This document shows, piece by piece, positions 7,715-15,419 of a stretch of DNA of 20,916 nucleotides (the stretch's first letter is position 1; every line of letters starts with the position of its first letter). This DNA is from a bacterium (GTDB taxonomy: Bacteria; Babelota; Babeliae; Babelales; Vermiphilaceae): NCBI GenBank assembly GCA_021827875.1, contig JAKAUA010000028.1, positions 1 to 20,916 of the forward strand, written 5' to 3'. Both the position numbers and the translations under genes were made by a program. The notes under the pieces were generated by a model. The model did no database searches. It had not been told where the DNA came from and was given only the letters and a program-made list of their open reading frames with translations.

Positions 7715-8233
7715 CTAAATTATCGCGTGGATCGCCGTCTTCAGCAAAACAAATTCCATAGAAAGAGTGTCTTCAGGTGCTCGACGAACGCCAAAACGTT
7801 TATAAAATGGAAGGGCATTCCATGTCGACTGCCAACGGATTCTTTCTACTTTTTCCGTTTGCATGTTATCAAGTGCTTGTAGAAAAAGTTCTGTACCCAA
7901 GCCTTTTCTTTGATGAGGTTTTTCTATTTCTAATTTATAAATTTTAGCTTGTTTGTTTCGCAGGGTAGTATTGTAGAGTATTTGTCCAAGATATTCTTCG
8001 CGAAAATCAGGTAACCATGCATCAAAAGGCTCTGCTGTACTTGCTAAGCAATATGCAAAGCTCGTCGTATCATTAGAAGCAAATGCTTTAATTGCATAAT
8101 CAGCGCGGTAATCTAATTTGCTCGTTTCAAAATGTACTGACTCTGCGCAATATGTTGTACTGATCGCGCAAAGCAACAATAAGTAAAGTTGTTGTATAGG
8201 GAATGTTATCATAGTGCTATTATTCTTTGGCAT
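7715..8233 (-). CDS. Exported GNAT-family acetyltransferase-like protein (copy 1)
   Basis: 172 residues from ATG 8233, overlapping the upstream gene by 14 bases; an in-frame ATG at 8212 would avoid the overlap but lose the only positive charge before the hydrophobic stretch. The N-terminus has a hydrophobic segment (FPIQQLYLLLLCAISTTYCA), which reads as a signal peptide. The GNAT acetyl-CoA-binding motif A is clear: LEIEKPHQRKGLGTELFLQAL at roughly 101-120, with the pyrophosphate loop QRKGLGT (108-114), and ALPFYKRFG (140-148) as motif B. GNATs transfer acetyl groups to amines. An exported GNAT is odd, since acetyl-CoA is cytosolic. Copy 2 upstream and a broken copy 3 share the core. Confidence 0.85.
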   Translation of the reverse strand: MPKNNSTMITFPIQQLYLLLLCAISTTYCAESVHFETSKLDYRADYAIKAFASNDTTSFAYCLASTAEPFDAWLPDFREEYLGQILYNTTLRNKQAKIYKLEIEKPHQRKGLGTELFLQALDNMQTEKVERIRWQSTWNALPFYKRFGVRRAPEDTLSMEFVLLKTAIHAII

Positions 8234-8675
8234 GATATTGTTTCAAATTTTCTTCAGGATCACCATCACGTTCAAACACATATTCAAATTCGATGCCCTT
8301 ATTTGAAGCAGTAGAATGTTTTCCCCAAAATCGTTTGTAAAAAAGTATGGCTTTAAAATCACTGATCCAATATACTTTTTTTATATTTTTATCTTTAATG
8401 TTTTGTAGCGCCAGAAGCATAAGTTTGGTTCCTATACCTTTGCGTTGATAACTATCGATGACGTCAAGTGAGATAATTTCTGCGCGAGATTTTTTTATAT
8501 TAAATTCACAAGTGATACTACCAAACTGTCGATTATCTTTTGTGGAGGCTGCTATAGTAAAAGATGATTTATACATATGAAGTTTGTATTTTGGAGTATG
8601 TTCAACTACATCTGAGCAATATATATGCCGTGATGTAATCGAAATAATAAAAAAAATTATTTTATATATTTTCAT
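8220..8675 (-). CDS. Exported GNAT-family acetyltransferase-like protein (copy 2)
   Basis: 151 residues from ATG 8675; the ribosome site is weak (AGAGAAC). Residues 1-20 (MKIYKIIFFIISITSRHIYC) are a signal peptide without a lipobox. The GNAT core follows: strand TCEFNIKKSRAEIISLDV, motif A YQRKGIGTKLMLLAL (76-90, loop QRKGIGT 77-83), then ILFYKRF at 110-116 in motif B. The tail contains RDGDPEENL. It overlaps copy 1 by 14 bases and follows a pseudogene copy by 47 bases; all three look like products of tandem duplication. A host or envelope substrate is an inference from the signal peptide; no substrate can be read from the sequence. Confidence 0.85.
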   Translation of the reverse strand: MKIYKIIFFIISITSRHIYCSDVVEHTPKYKLHMYKSSFTIAASTKDNRQFGSITCEFNIKKSRAEIISLDVIDSYQRKGIGTKLMLLALQNIKDKNIKKVYWISDFKAILFYKRFWGKHSTASNKGIEFEYVFERDGDPEENLKQYHAKE

Positions 8676-8722
8676 AATGTTCTCTTGGAGCGCTTTTTGA
8701 TGGCATAATATTTTTTTAAATT

Positions 8723-9163
8723 TTACTTGGGGTCACCATCACGGTCAAAAATGAATTCAAGATTAATATGTTTATCATGATTTATAGCGCTTTTTGCACC
8801 AAATTGTTTTGTAAAATGGTATAGCGCTATCAGTGCTGAGCCAGTAAGCTTTTTTTATATTGAGAGCTTTAATTTGTTTCAAAGCTAGAAGCATAAGCCG
8901 TGTCCCTATGCTCTTTGTATTGATATCTCTGATTGACATCGAGTGAACTTATTTCTACTGTTGTATTGTTGTCCTCAAAATCACACATGATAGAACCAAC
9001 AGTCTGTTTTTTGTAAGGTGCTATTTTTATGCAAGCGGAAATATCAAAACATGTCTCTTGAGTGCGAAGTTCATAGGTGATGCGAGGGTGATGATATATC
9101 TGCGCTGTAGATTGATTGTGATGCAATCGTAAGAGCGAATAATAATAAGTTATATATTTTCAT
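8723..9163 (-). pseudogene. Degenerate exported GNAT (copy 3), three frameshifts
   Basis: From ATG 9163 (GGAG four bases upstream) the frame gives a signal peptide (MKIYNLLLFALTIASQSIYS) and then stops. Reading on in a second frame gives ITYELR, MCDFEDNN, then SSLDVNQRYQ, matching copy 2 (SLDVIDSYQ). A third frame supplies SIGTRLMLLALKQIK, matching copy 2 IGTKLMLLALQNIK, and IPFYK. A fourth frame gives FGAKSA, LEFIFDRDGDPK and the stop at 8723. Three indels lie near 9085, 8925 and 8812, so the gene is broken. The order of the pieces follows copy 2 throughout. Translational recoding at three sites is unlikely. Confidence 0.85.
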
Positions 9164-9216
9164 AATACTCCATTGAGTTGCTTGCTTATCATATGAGATT
9201 TATAATGTCATTCATT

Positions 9217-9633
9217 CTATTTTGAAGGAATTAATGAAATCATTCTTTTTTCACCCGTTTGTAAGCTGTGCGCACTTATTTTTGTATAACCAAGTGCTTT
9301 AAGATCTTTGATGATTCTTCCAAAAAAGCGAGTATAAGTGGCTGCTTCTGCAGGGGTTCTATTTGGGTTATGTGATGGGTAGTTGACTACTACTGCTATT
9401 CCAGGAACATTGTTCTCTACAATGACATCAGAGGATTCCAGCAGTTGTTTTGGAATAACGAAATTTTCTTCGTCGATTTCACATGAATGTAACGAATATT
9501 TTACAATAATTTGAGAATCATGCTGTACTTGTGTGGTTGTTATGAAGTATTTATTCATAGAGGTATTATCCATCGCAACGATTGATGTTGCAATGAATAT
9601 TAAAAGTAATAAAAGTATATGATTAATTTTCAT
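9217..9633 (-). CDS. Small exported protein, unknown function
   Basis: 138 residues with ATG 9633 and GGAG five bases upstream. Signal peptide MKINHILLLLLIFIATSIVA with cleavage near residue 20. The mature protein is about 118 residues of mixed alpha/beta character; strands around VIVENNVPGIAVVVNY and a basic helix FFGRIIKDLKALGY. I recognise no family. It lies 24 bases after the 178-residue gene and 53 bases before the GNAT pseudogene, all in one direction, so they probably share one transcript. Confidence 0.8.
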   Translation of the reverse strand: MKINHILLLLLIFIATSIVAMDNTSMNKYFITTTQVQHDSQIIVKYSLHSCEIDEENFVIPKQLLESSDVIVENNVPGIAVVVNYPSHNPNRTPAEAATYTRFFGRIIKDLKALGYTKISAHSLQTGEKRMISLIPSK

Positions 9634-9657
9634 TTTTTCTCCATTTGCTGCTCAAAG

Positions 9658-10194
9658 CTACATATCTTCTTTTAATTCAATGGTGTGTGTTAGGCCATTG
9701 TTGAGATCAAGAGTGTTTAAATAAGAAGCTTGTGCATTATATGCATCGGCTAGGACTTTATGCTCCAGTTTTGTTATAACATCAGAATGAATATTTGCAG
9801 GTAAAGCATACTGCACATACATATGCTTTGTATTATAATTTAAAAAATGAGCCATGGAGCCAATAACAAAAGTACCCTGCGAGGTAGTGACATCAACGAA
9901 TTGATGTATTGTATTATTATTACTGTTTTCATTAATCTTATATTCGGTAATTTCACCGACAACTTCCGGCTTAAGGAATCCGGTTTTTACCAATGCTTTT
10001 TTATTGTCATCAAAAGTGATTTCAGCAATATCTTCAACTGTATGACACAATAAGGATTGATGTTGTTTTTTGATAATAAAATGTCTTTTTTGTTTAGGAG
10101 ACTTAGTGAATATTCTTGGCTCTGTACGCATAGCATTGGCCATGCCAGTTACGATGATTAGAGTAACCAGAACAAGATATTTTTTTAACTCCAT
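9658..10194 (-). CDS. Exported protein, unknown function
   Basis: 178 residues from ATG 10194 (GTGGGA upstream). Signal peptide MELKKYLVLVTLIIVTGMANA. The mature part has a basic start (KSPKQKRHFIIKKQHQ) and then alternating hydrophobic stretches suggesting a beta-rich domain; the middle reads VGEITEYKINENSNNN and VDVTTSQGTFVIGSMAHF. No motif I can name. It is the first gene of the minus-strand secreted cluster that ends with the GNAT genes. Confidence 0.8.
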   Translation of the reverse strand: MELKKYLVLVTLIIVTGMANAMRTEPRIFTKSPKQKRHFIIKKQHQSLLCHTVEDIAEITFDDNKKALVKTGFLKPEVVGEITEYKINENSNNNTIHQFVDVTTSQGTFVIGSMAHFLNYNTKHMYVQYALPANIHSDVITKLEHKVLADAYNAQASYLNTLDLNNGLTHTIELKEDM

Positions 10195-10334
10195 TTTTAT
10201 CCCACTTGTAGAAATATTTTTAACTATTTTTATTATAATATAGTATTTTTTATAATATCAAAACAATTCAGCTTGTCAAATTTTGCAGCAATATGGGTAA
10301 TAGAAGTAATAGAAGATAGGTAAAAAATAAAGAA

Positions 10335-10361
10335 GGGGGCAGATTTTTTAGATCTGCCCCC
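10335..10361 (-). terminator. Intrinsic terminator of rpsA-ndk
   Basis: A perfect 10-bp stem, GGGGGCAGAT (10335-10344) with ATCTGCCCCC (10352-10361), has a 7-base loop. On the minus strand it is followed by TTCTTTATTTTTT. It lies about 37 bases after the ndk stop, a strong rho-independent terminator. Confidence 0.9.
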
Positions 10362-10397
10362 CTTTGCCTAGCTTTCAAACTAGTTAGTCACTTTGGA

Positions 10398-10814
10398 CTA
10401 TCGGCTTAGCTGTGGGAAGAATAGTGCAATCTCTTCTTTTGCTGTTTGTGCAGCATCAGATCCGTGAGTTGCATTTTCTCCAATGCTTTTACCGAACTTC
10501 TTCCTAATGGTGCCTTCTTCTGCTTGCGCAGGGTTGGTTACTCCCATTAAATCGCGCCATGCTTTAATAGCATTCTCTTTTTCAAGAGCCATTATAATAA
10601 CTGGGCCGGAAGTAATGAAATTAACCATTTCACCAAAGAAAGGTCTTTCTTTATGGATCGCATACAGTTGGTTTGCTTGTGCTTTGCTCATGTTGATTTT
10701 TTGCAAGCCAACGATATTAAAGCCATTTTGTTCAATGATATCGATGATTTTACCGCTATTTTTAGCAGCAACAGCATCGGGTTTAATCATAGCGAAAGTG
10801 ATCTCTTGTGCCAT
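10398..10814 (-). CDS. ndk: Nucleoside-diphosphate kinase
   Basis: 138 residues from ATG 10814; AGGAG lies inside the end of rpsA, and only one base separates the rpsA stop from this start. The open frame extends upstream inside rpsA, but MAQEITFAMIKPDAV is the family start. Ndk transfers the gamma phosphate among nucleotides via a phosphohistidine. The catalytic His117 sits in NATHGSD; Lys11, Tyr51, Arg104 and Asn114 are at the family positions (IKPDAV, YAIHKERPFF, GTIRKKFG, ENATHG). The length is normal. It is translationally coupled to rpsA and ends at the strong hairpin 10335-10361. Confidence 0.97.
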   Translation of the reverse strand: MAQEITFAMIKPDAVAAKNSGKIIDIIEQNGFNIVGLQKINMSKAQANQLYAIHKERPFFGEMVNFITSGPVIIMALEKENAIKAWRDLMGVTNPAQAEEGTIRKKFGKSIGENATHGSDAAQTAKEEIALFFPQLSR

Positions 10815-10815
10815 A

Positions 10816-12660
10816 TTATTCTCCTGACTCATCGTTGCCGCCTTTTTGGCGCGCAGCATGTTTTTCAAGTTCTAATTGCAACAAGCTCTTGCCCTTACCT
10901 TCAGAAGTGCTGGTAGTCATTTCTTTAGGAGCTTTTTCTCTTCTGTTTGATGTGGAAGCAGCTTCTTTTTTAGGAGCAGCTGGTCTAACTTCACGTTTTT
11001 CATCTTTTGCAGAAGGTTGTAGCTTCAAGCTGAGACCAAGTTTACGATCTGCTTTATTCACGTTAATAACGCGGAATTGAGCAACTTGACCCACTTTGAG
11101 AACAGATTCAACTTTGTCCACATTGTGATCAGCAAGTTCAGAAATATGCACGAGGCCTTCAACACCGATTGGGAGCTTCACAAATGCACCAAAATTGGTG
11201 ATTTTTGAAACTTCGCCTTCAACGATGGAGCCAACTTTATATTCTTGCTCAATCTTTTCCCATGGATCTTGGCTTAATTGCTTAATACCCAATGAGATTT
11301 TCTTGTTTTCTTTGTCGATACCAAGAACAACAGCTTCTACTTCGTCACCCTTCTTGTAAATATCGGTTGGGTGATTGATATGTTCTGTCCAGGACAAGTC
11401 AGAAATATGAACAAGGCCATCAATACCGGGGAGTAACTGCACAAAGATACCAAAATCGGTAATATTGCTGATTATACCTTTGATCTTTTGACCAACTTTG
11501 AATTGTTCATTTACTGAATCCCATGGATTCTTGTCGAGTTGTTTGATACTCAATGACATACGGCGGTTTGCCACATCAAGAGATACGACCACAACTTCGA
11601 TTTCTTGGCCAACTCTGAATTTGGTATGCAAATCGTTGATACGATCTGTCCATGATACTTCAGAGATATGCACCAATCCTTCAACACCACGTTGGATTTC
11701 AACAAAGAGACCATAATCGGTAATGCTAGAAATCTTGCCTTTAATTTTGTCGCCCACTTTAATAGTGTCAGCAACTTTTTGCCATGGATTGTCAGAAAGC
11801 TGTTTAAGACCAAGAGAGATCTTTTCATTGTTCTTATCAAAGGAAAGTACTTTAACAGTAATTGTTTGACCGATTTTAAGCATTTCGCTTGGATGAGCAA
11901 TGCGACCCCAGGTCATATCAGTGATATGTAACAAGCCGTCTACGCCACCAATATCAATGAAGGCACCATAGTTGGTGATATTCTTAACTTGACCTTGAAT
12001 AACTTGGCCTTCTTTAAGAGTATCAAGAACTTGTTTTCTAACTTCGCTGCGTTGTTCAGAAAGATATTTTCTGCGAGAGATAATAATGTTGCCACGTTTT
12101 TTGTTGAGTTTGAGAATGTTGGCAACAATTGTTTGGCCAACATATTGATCAAAATCAAGAACACGTTGCAAGTCGATTTGAGAACCTGGCAAGAATGCAG
12201 GGATTCCCACGTCAACATTAAGACCACCCTTAACTTTGTGAGTAACAATACCTTCAATAGGTTTGTTTTCTTCAAAGAGCTTGGTAACTTGTTCCCATGC
12301 TTTGAGCGCTTTAGCTTTTTCATAAGAAAGCACTACGTTGCCTTCCATGCTTTCCAACTCATCAAGGATCACTTCAATAGTGTCGCCCGGATGAATTTTT
12401 TTCATGTCGCCTTCGCTGAATTCATAGCGAGGGATAAGGCCGTCAGATTTGTAATTGATATCTACTAAGACACCGTCAGAATCAACACGAACAACTTTAC
12501 CGGTGACTAATTTGCCCGGGTTGAGGGTATCAAAAATACCTTCATATAAATTGCTCAGTTCTTCTAATTGCTCTTGATTTAAAGAGACTTCTTCAGCTTG
12601 CACCAATGATGCCATATCGGCATGTGCAAATTGACTGGAACGAATGAGTTCTTTTGACAT
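10816..12660 (-). CDS. rpsA: 30S ribosomal protein S1, six S1 domains
   Basis: 614 residues from ATG 12660 (GGAG ten bases upstream). The longer 627-residue frame is less likely. S1 recruits mRNA to the small ribosomal subunit. Six OB-fold S1 domains lie at about 50-118, 135-198, 218-287, 305-374, 390-460 and 477-546; domains 3-6 carry the classic GxxVxGxVxxITxxGxFVxL and DGLVHISxxSW type signatures, while 1 and 2 are the ribosome-binding variants. The last 65 residues are charged and low-complexity (KDEKREVRPAAPKKEAAS and so on), a lineage-specific tail. The stop is one base before ndk, so the two genes are one transcription unit. The intergenic region upstream is shared with a divergent gene at 12879. 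Confidence 0.97.
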   Translation of the reverse strand: MSKELIRSSQFAHADMASLVQAEEVSLNQEQLEELSNLYEGIFDTLNPGKLVTGKVVRVDSDGVLVDINYKSDGLIPRYEFSEGDMKKIHPGDTIEVILDELESMEGNVVLSYEKAKALKAWEQVTKLFEENKPIEGIVTHKVKGGLNVDVGIPAFLPGSQIDLQRVLDFDQYVGQTIVANILKLNKKRGNIIISRRKYLSEQRSEVRKQVLDTLKEGQVIQGQVKNITNYGAFIDIGGVDGLLHITDMTWGRIAHPSEMLKIGQTITVKVLSFDKNNEKISLGLKQLSDNPWQKVADTIKVGDKIKGKISSITDYGLFVEIQRGVEGLVHISEVSWTDRINDLHTKFRVGQEIEVVVVSLDVANRRMSLSIKQLDKNPWDSVNEQFKVGQKIKGIISNITDFGIFVQLLPGIDGLVHISDLSWTEHINHPTDIYKKGDEVEAVVLGIDKENKKISLGIKQLSQDPWEKIEQEYKVGSIVEGEVSKITNFGAFVKLPIGVEGLVHISELADHNVDKVESVLKVGQVAQFRVINVNKADRKLGLSLKLQPSAKDEKREVRPAAPKKEAASTSNRREKAPKEMTTSTSEGKGKSLLQLELEKHAARQKGGNDESGE

Positions 12661-12768
12661 AAAAGATGTGCTCCGGTTGGATAGCCTAGAATAAGGCATC
12701 CAAGTTTAAGGGTTTAACATATACAAATACCAGTGATTCCCAGGATAAACGATAATTAAAAAAATGGC

Positions 12769-12810
12769 AAATGGTATCAAGTTTGCCGAGCCCTCAGTTT
12801 GCTACCATTT
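12769..12810. repeat. Inverted repeat with island-repeat fragments in the rpsA upstream region
   Basis: AAATGGTA (12769-12776) and TACCATTT (12803-12810) form an 8-bp perfect inverted repeat with a 26-base loop. The loop contains AGTTTGCCGAG, identical to the core of the tRNA-linked hairpins at 18482 and 18731, and GGATAAACGA, another core piece, lies nearby at 12743-12752. This looks like remnants of the same repeat family between divergent promoters. An operator role is possible. Confidence 0.35.
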
Positions 12811-12878
12811 TGAATACTTGGTAGTCTGGTGTGCATAAATCATGGCTATACATTTTTTACATCATTAAAGGGGTAAAA

Positions 12879-13586
12879 ATGAAAAAAATCATACTAAGCA
12901 GCGCACTTTGCTTGTCTACATTAACGGGGGCTGAGATTGATGCTGAACGCGGTACTCGTTATATAAATAATATAGTTCGTTTTATGTTCAACGGTGGTAT
13001 AGGTGTTTTTGGTGGAGCGGTTTATGAAGGAATATCGAGACATCCATCAACACCATTTAATGCTACAGAAGAAGTATCTTTACAGAGTATAATCACTTTT
13101 GGAGAAGGGTTTGTCGGGGAAGGCGCATATTACCTAGCCAGCGTTGGCAATAAACAAAAGCATATGGCCCATGTTTCATCTAGCGATCTTCTTGCGCGTG
13201 GGTTGGGACGTGCAGTAGTTGCGCTTGTAGCTTGCGATTCAAAACAGGCAAGTGATAAGCGCATTGACAATGGTAAAATAAACCCTTGGGGGGTAATTAA
13301 CTCTGATTTGATTTTAGGCGCCTTGTGGACAGCCGGTGCATATGGCCTTGATCAGTATAGCGGGTCACCGGCTAAACCCAAACAACAATCAAAAAAACAA
13401 GAATTGAATACAGTTTTATCATATAAAAAGGATGCCATTACGCCGGCACCACAATCGATGCAACAAGTGCCAGTGGTACAAAAACAAGTTGAAACGTCAG
13501 TGATCATATCAAAATCAGTACACAATAATGTGACAGCTGAAGGTTTTGATGCTGGACGCTATTTTGAACAATTAAGATCAATGTAA
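12879..13586 (+). CDS. Exported protein with RGLGRA core (paralogue A)
   Basis: 235 residues from ATG 12879 (AGGGG five bases upstream); a frame extending back to 12831 is not needed. Signal peptide MKKIILSSALCLSTLTGA (1-18). Residues 35-50 are glycine-rich and hydrophobic (FMFNGGIGVFGGAVYE), resembling a glycine zipper or membrane-associating segment. A second conserved block contains LLARGLGRAVVALVA near 104-118 (RGLGRA 107-112) and NSDLILGALW near 141-150. The C-terminal 70 residues are Lys/Gln/Pro-rich. The neighbour at 13684 is a paralogue with the same motif at the same residue number. No known family recognised; likely an exported, envelope or host-facing protein. Confidence 0.85.
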   Translation: MKKIILSSALCLSTLTGAEIDAERGTRYINNIVRFMFNGGIGVFGGAVYEGISRHPSTPFNATEEVSLQSIITFGEGFVGEGAYYLASVGNKQKHMAHVSSSDLLARGLGRAVVALVACDSKQASDKRIDNGKINPWGVINSDLILGALWTAGAYGLDQYSGSPAKPKQQSKKQELNTVLSYKKDAITPAPQSMQQVPVVQKQVETSVIISKSVHNNVTAEGFDAGRYFEQLRSM

Positions 13587-13612
13587 TCTATTTTTATGAA
13601 TAAAATCTTAGT

Positions 13613-13640
13613 TTGTTTGATCCATGTTTGTTGCTATACT
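13613..13640 (+). promoter_or_regulatory. Candidate extended -10 promoter for paralogue B
   Basis: TTGTTT (13613-13618), 16 bases, then TGC-TATACT (-10 at 13635-13640). The TGC before the -10 box is an extended -10 feature. It lies about 43 bases before the ATG at 13684. Not tested. Confidence 0.45.
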
Positions 13641-13683
13641 GGGTGCGAATTTGTAGTTTATAATAGCATAAGGATAAGTAGAT

Positions 13684-14388
13684 ATGAAAAAAATAGTATT
13701 ATCTTTGGCGTTATGCCTGAGCATCACACCAATAGTTTCTCAAGAAGCAAAGGGAGATATTTCTCCTGAGGCAAGTGAGCGTATCGCACGTTTCTCTTTC
13801 AATTTCTTGTTTGGCTTTGTGGCTGGTGCATATTATGAAGAATTACATGATAAAAAACCACGGATAACACATAGTTACAAAGAAGTGCCGATTGTTGTGG
13901 GAGGAGAGCTCGTAAATCAGGTCATATATCCTGTGGTATTTGCTTCGAATAATCAAAAATATAGTCTCGTTAAACCACATCATGAGTGTGACTTTCTTGG
14001 GCGTGGTCTAGGGCGTGCTCTGGCTGCCATAGCAGCCTCAGGTACAAGAAAACAGAATGGTGAAAAGCCTCATATTAATATATATAACGTAATTAACACT
14101 GATTTGGTACTAGGCAGTTTAGGGCTAATTGGTAAACAATTGTCCAATTGGTATAGGAGCAAGCCGGAAGAAAAAGATAAATCGGAAAAAACTGAGTTAG
14201 TTTTAAAATACCAACCTGAAACAACTACTCAACCTAAAAAAGAAGAAGTAGTCACACCTATCGCCAAGCCATTGGAGTCGGAAATAGAGCAGTTGCGCAA
14301 ACAATTAAAGCCAAAGGAGCGCTTGGTTACATTGACTGATGCTGAACGAAAAGAACATAATCTAAGTAGTTGGTGGGATTGGGAATAA
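13684..14388 (+). CDS. Exported protein with RGLGRA core (paralogue B)
   Basis: 234 residues. Signal peptide MKKIVLSLALCLSITPIVSQ, cleavage near residue 20. It aligns with paralogue A: FNFLFGFVAGAYYEE (39-53) matches FNGGIGVFGGAVYEG; DFLGRGLGRALAAIAASG (103-120) matches DLLARGLGRAVVALVACD; VINTDLVLGSLG matches VINSDLILGALW. RGLGRA falls at residues 107-112 in both. The tail is again Lys/Glu/Gln-rich. Both likely arose by tandem duplication with one promoter each. Function unknown. It ends nine bases before the bidirectional terminator. Confidence 0.85.
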   Translation: MKKIVLSLALCLSITPIVSQEAKGDISPEASERIARFSFNFLFGFVAGAYYEELHDKKPRITHSYKEVPIVVGGELVNQVIYPVVFASNNQKYSLVKPHHECDFLGRGLGRALAAIAASGTRKQNGEKPHINIYNVINTDLVLGSLGLIGKQLSNWYRSKPEEKDKSEKTELVLKYQPETTTQPKKEEVVTPIAKPLESEIEQLRKQLKPKERLVTLTDAERKEHNLSSWWDWE

Positions 14389-14393
14389 AAAAT

Positions 14394-14424
14394 AAAGCCC
14401 CCGGGAATAATTCTCGGGGGCTTT
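14394..14424. terminator. Bidirectional intrinsic terminator
   Basis: AAAGCCCCCGGGAA (14394-14407) pairs with TTCTCGGGGGCTTT (14411-14424), a 14-bp stem with one G-T pair and a 3-base loop. Flanking T and A runs lie on both sides, so it can end both the plus-strand paralogue and the convergent minus-strand phosphatase gene, whose stop lies at 14429. Confidence 0.9.
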
Positions 14425-14428
14425 TAGT

Positions 14429-15397
14429 TTAATATAATGTATACATAGGATTAGGCATTTTAAATGTTTTATCAGCAAATCCGCCGATTAAATCGCTTTC
14501 TTGATCGCCAATATTGGCAATAATGCGGTAGCCTTGCGATTCTATATCGCGACGGACGTTGGTTTTGTATGGCGCCACAGAGAAGTTATCATCATTTTGT
14601 GGGCGCAAATAGAGCTTTTCCCAATGAGTAAAGCCTGCTGATCTTAAGTTATCTTCCGTTACTTTGCGGCGCAATTGACTGCGGCCGGTGACAAAAAATA
14701 CTTTAATGCCTTTATTTATTATAAAATTATATAAGTCGAGCATTGGTGGTATAGGGCGTTTGGGGTGCAGTTCCCATTCATGATAAGACTTTGTTGAATG
14801 GCCAAGGTTAGTAGAAATTGCATAATCGAATGAAGATATTACTGTATCATCAACATCAAAAACTACGGCGTCATTTTTGGATAATGTAGCATGTGTATCT
14901 ATATAATGTTTTATTTGATCAACTAGGCACGTAACGTCTTTGATATAATCATGTTCGTAATATTTTTTTACTTTACGTTTTGCAAGCTCAAGATTTTTAG
15001 GTTCATCAGAAGTGCATGACTGATGTCTGCCTTGGCAATTTACCTGTGTCGAATGTGTTTGTGTTTCTAGCTGCGCAGGGTGGCGAGGTTTAATGACTTG
15101 ATTTTCTACCGGTTGCGTTTGAGCTGCCGGCGATGAGGATATTGACTGTTCGCTTTCTGGAGATACTGTTTCAGTTGCGTTATTTTTCTGCGGCGGTATG
15201 CTTCGCTTATGAGGATATGCATAGCCGATACGTGGTGCGATCACCGGCCTGTCGGCCGGTAGTTCTGCATCTAGTACTTGAGTCGTTTGTCTTTGTGTTG
15301 TGGCATTTGGTATGGTAGTTTGATTCATTGACAAAATATCATGAGTAATCAAAGCGAATAACAGCGTAAACGTGATGCGTATTTTTTGCACTACCAT
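14429..15397 (-). CDS. Exported HAD class-B-like acid phosphatase
   Basis: 322 residues from ATG 15397. Signal peptide MVVQKIRITFTLLFALITHD and onward, cleavage near 24. Residues 25-135 are low-complexity and Thr/Gln/Pro-rich. The C-terminal half is a HAD phosphatase: motif I DVDDT with nucleophile Asp181 and acid/base Asp183; motif II TGR at 237-239; motif III Lys278; motif IV GDQESD at 297-302. These fit acid phosphatase family B (HAD IIIB, which includes bacterial e(P4)-like and plant vegetative storage proteins). The end TFKMPNPMYTLY resembles the plant-type TFKLPNPMYY ending. Such enzymes dephosphorylate nucleotides or small phosphate esters outside the cytoplasm. It has no obvious lipobox. 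Its gene is 22 bases after the next membrane gene in the same direction. Confidence 0.88.
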   Translation of the reverse strand: MVVQKIRITFTLLFALITHDILSMNQTTIPNATTQRQTTQVLDAELPADRPVIAPRIGYAYPHKRSIPPQKNNATETVSPESEQSISSSPAAQTQPVENQVIKPRHPAQLETQTHSTQVNCQGRHQSCTSDEPKNLELAKRKVKKYYEHDYIKDVTCLVDQIKHYIDTHATLSKNDAVVFDVDDTVISSFDYAISTNLGHSTKSYHEWELHPKRPIPPMLDLYNFIINKGIKVFFVTGRSQLRRKVTEDNLRSAGFTHWEKLYLRPQNDDNFSVAPYKTNVRRDIESQGYRIIANIGDQESDLIGGFADKTFKMPNPMYTLY

Positions 15398-15419
15398 AAT
15401 AAAAACCCCCCGTTATTTT

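Noticed and set aside
8220..8675. Lipoprotein signal in the second GNAT (HIYC)
   Set aside because: A lipobox needs a small hydrophobic residue set such as L-[AS]-[GA]-C; HIYC does not fit, so ordinary cleavage is more likely.
8723..9163. Programmed frameshifting in the third GNAT
   Set aside because: Three separate shifts would be needed and no slippery site with a stimulating structure stands out; simple decay is the economical explanation.
11498..12468. Frames opposite and alongside rpsA
   Set aside because: They overlap the secure six-domain S1 reading frame and show no independent features.
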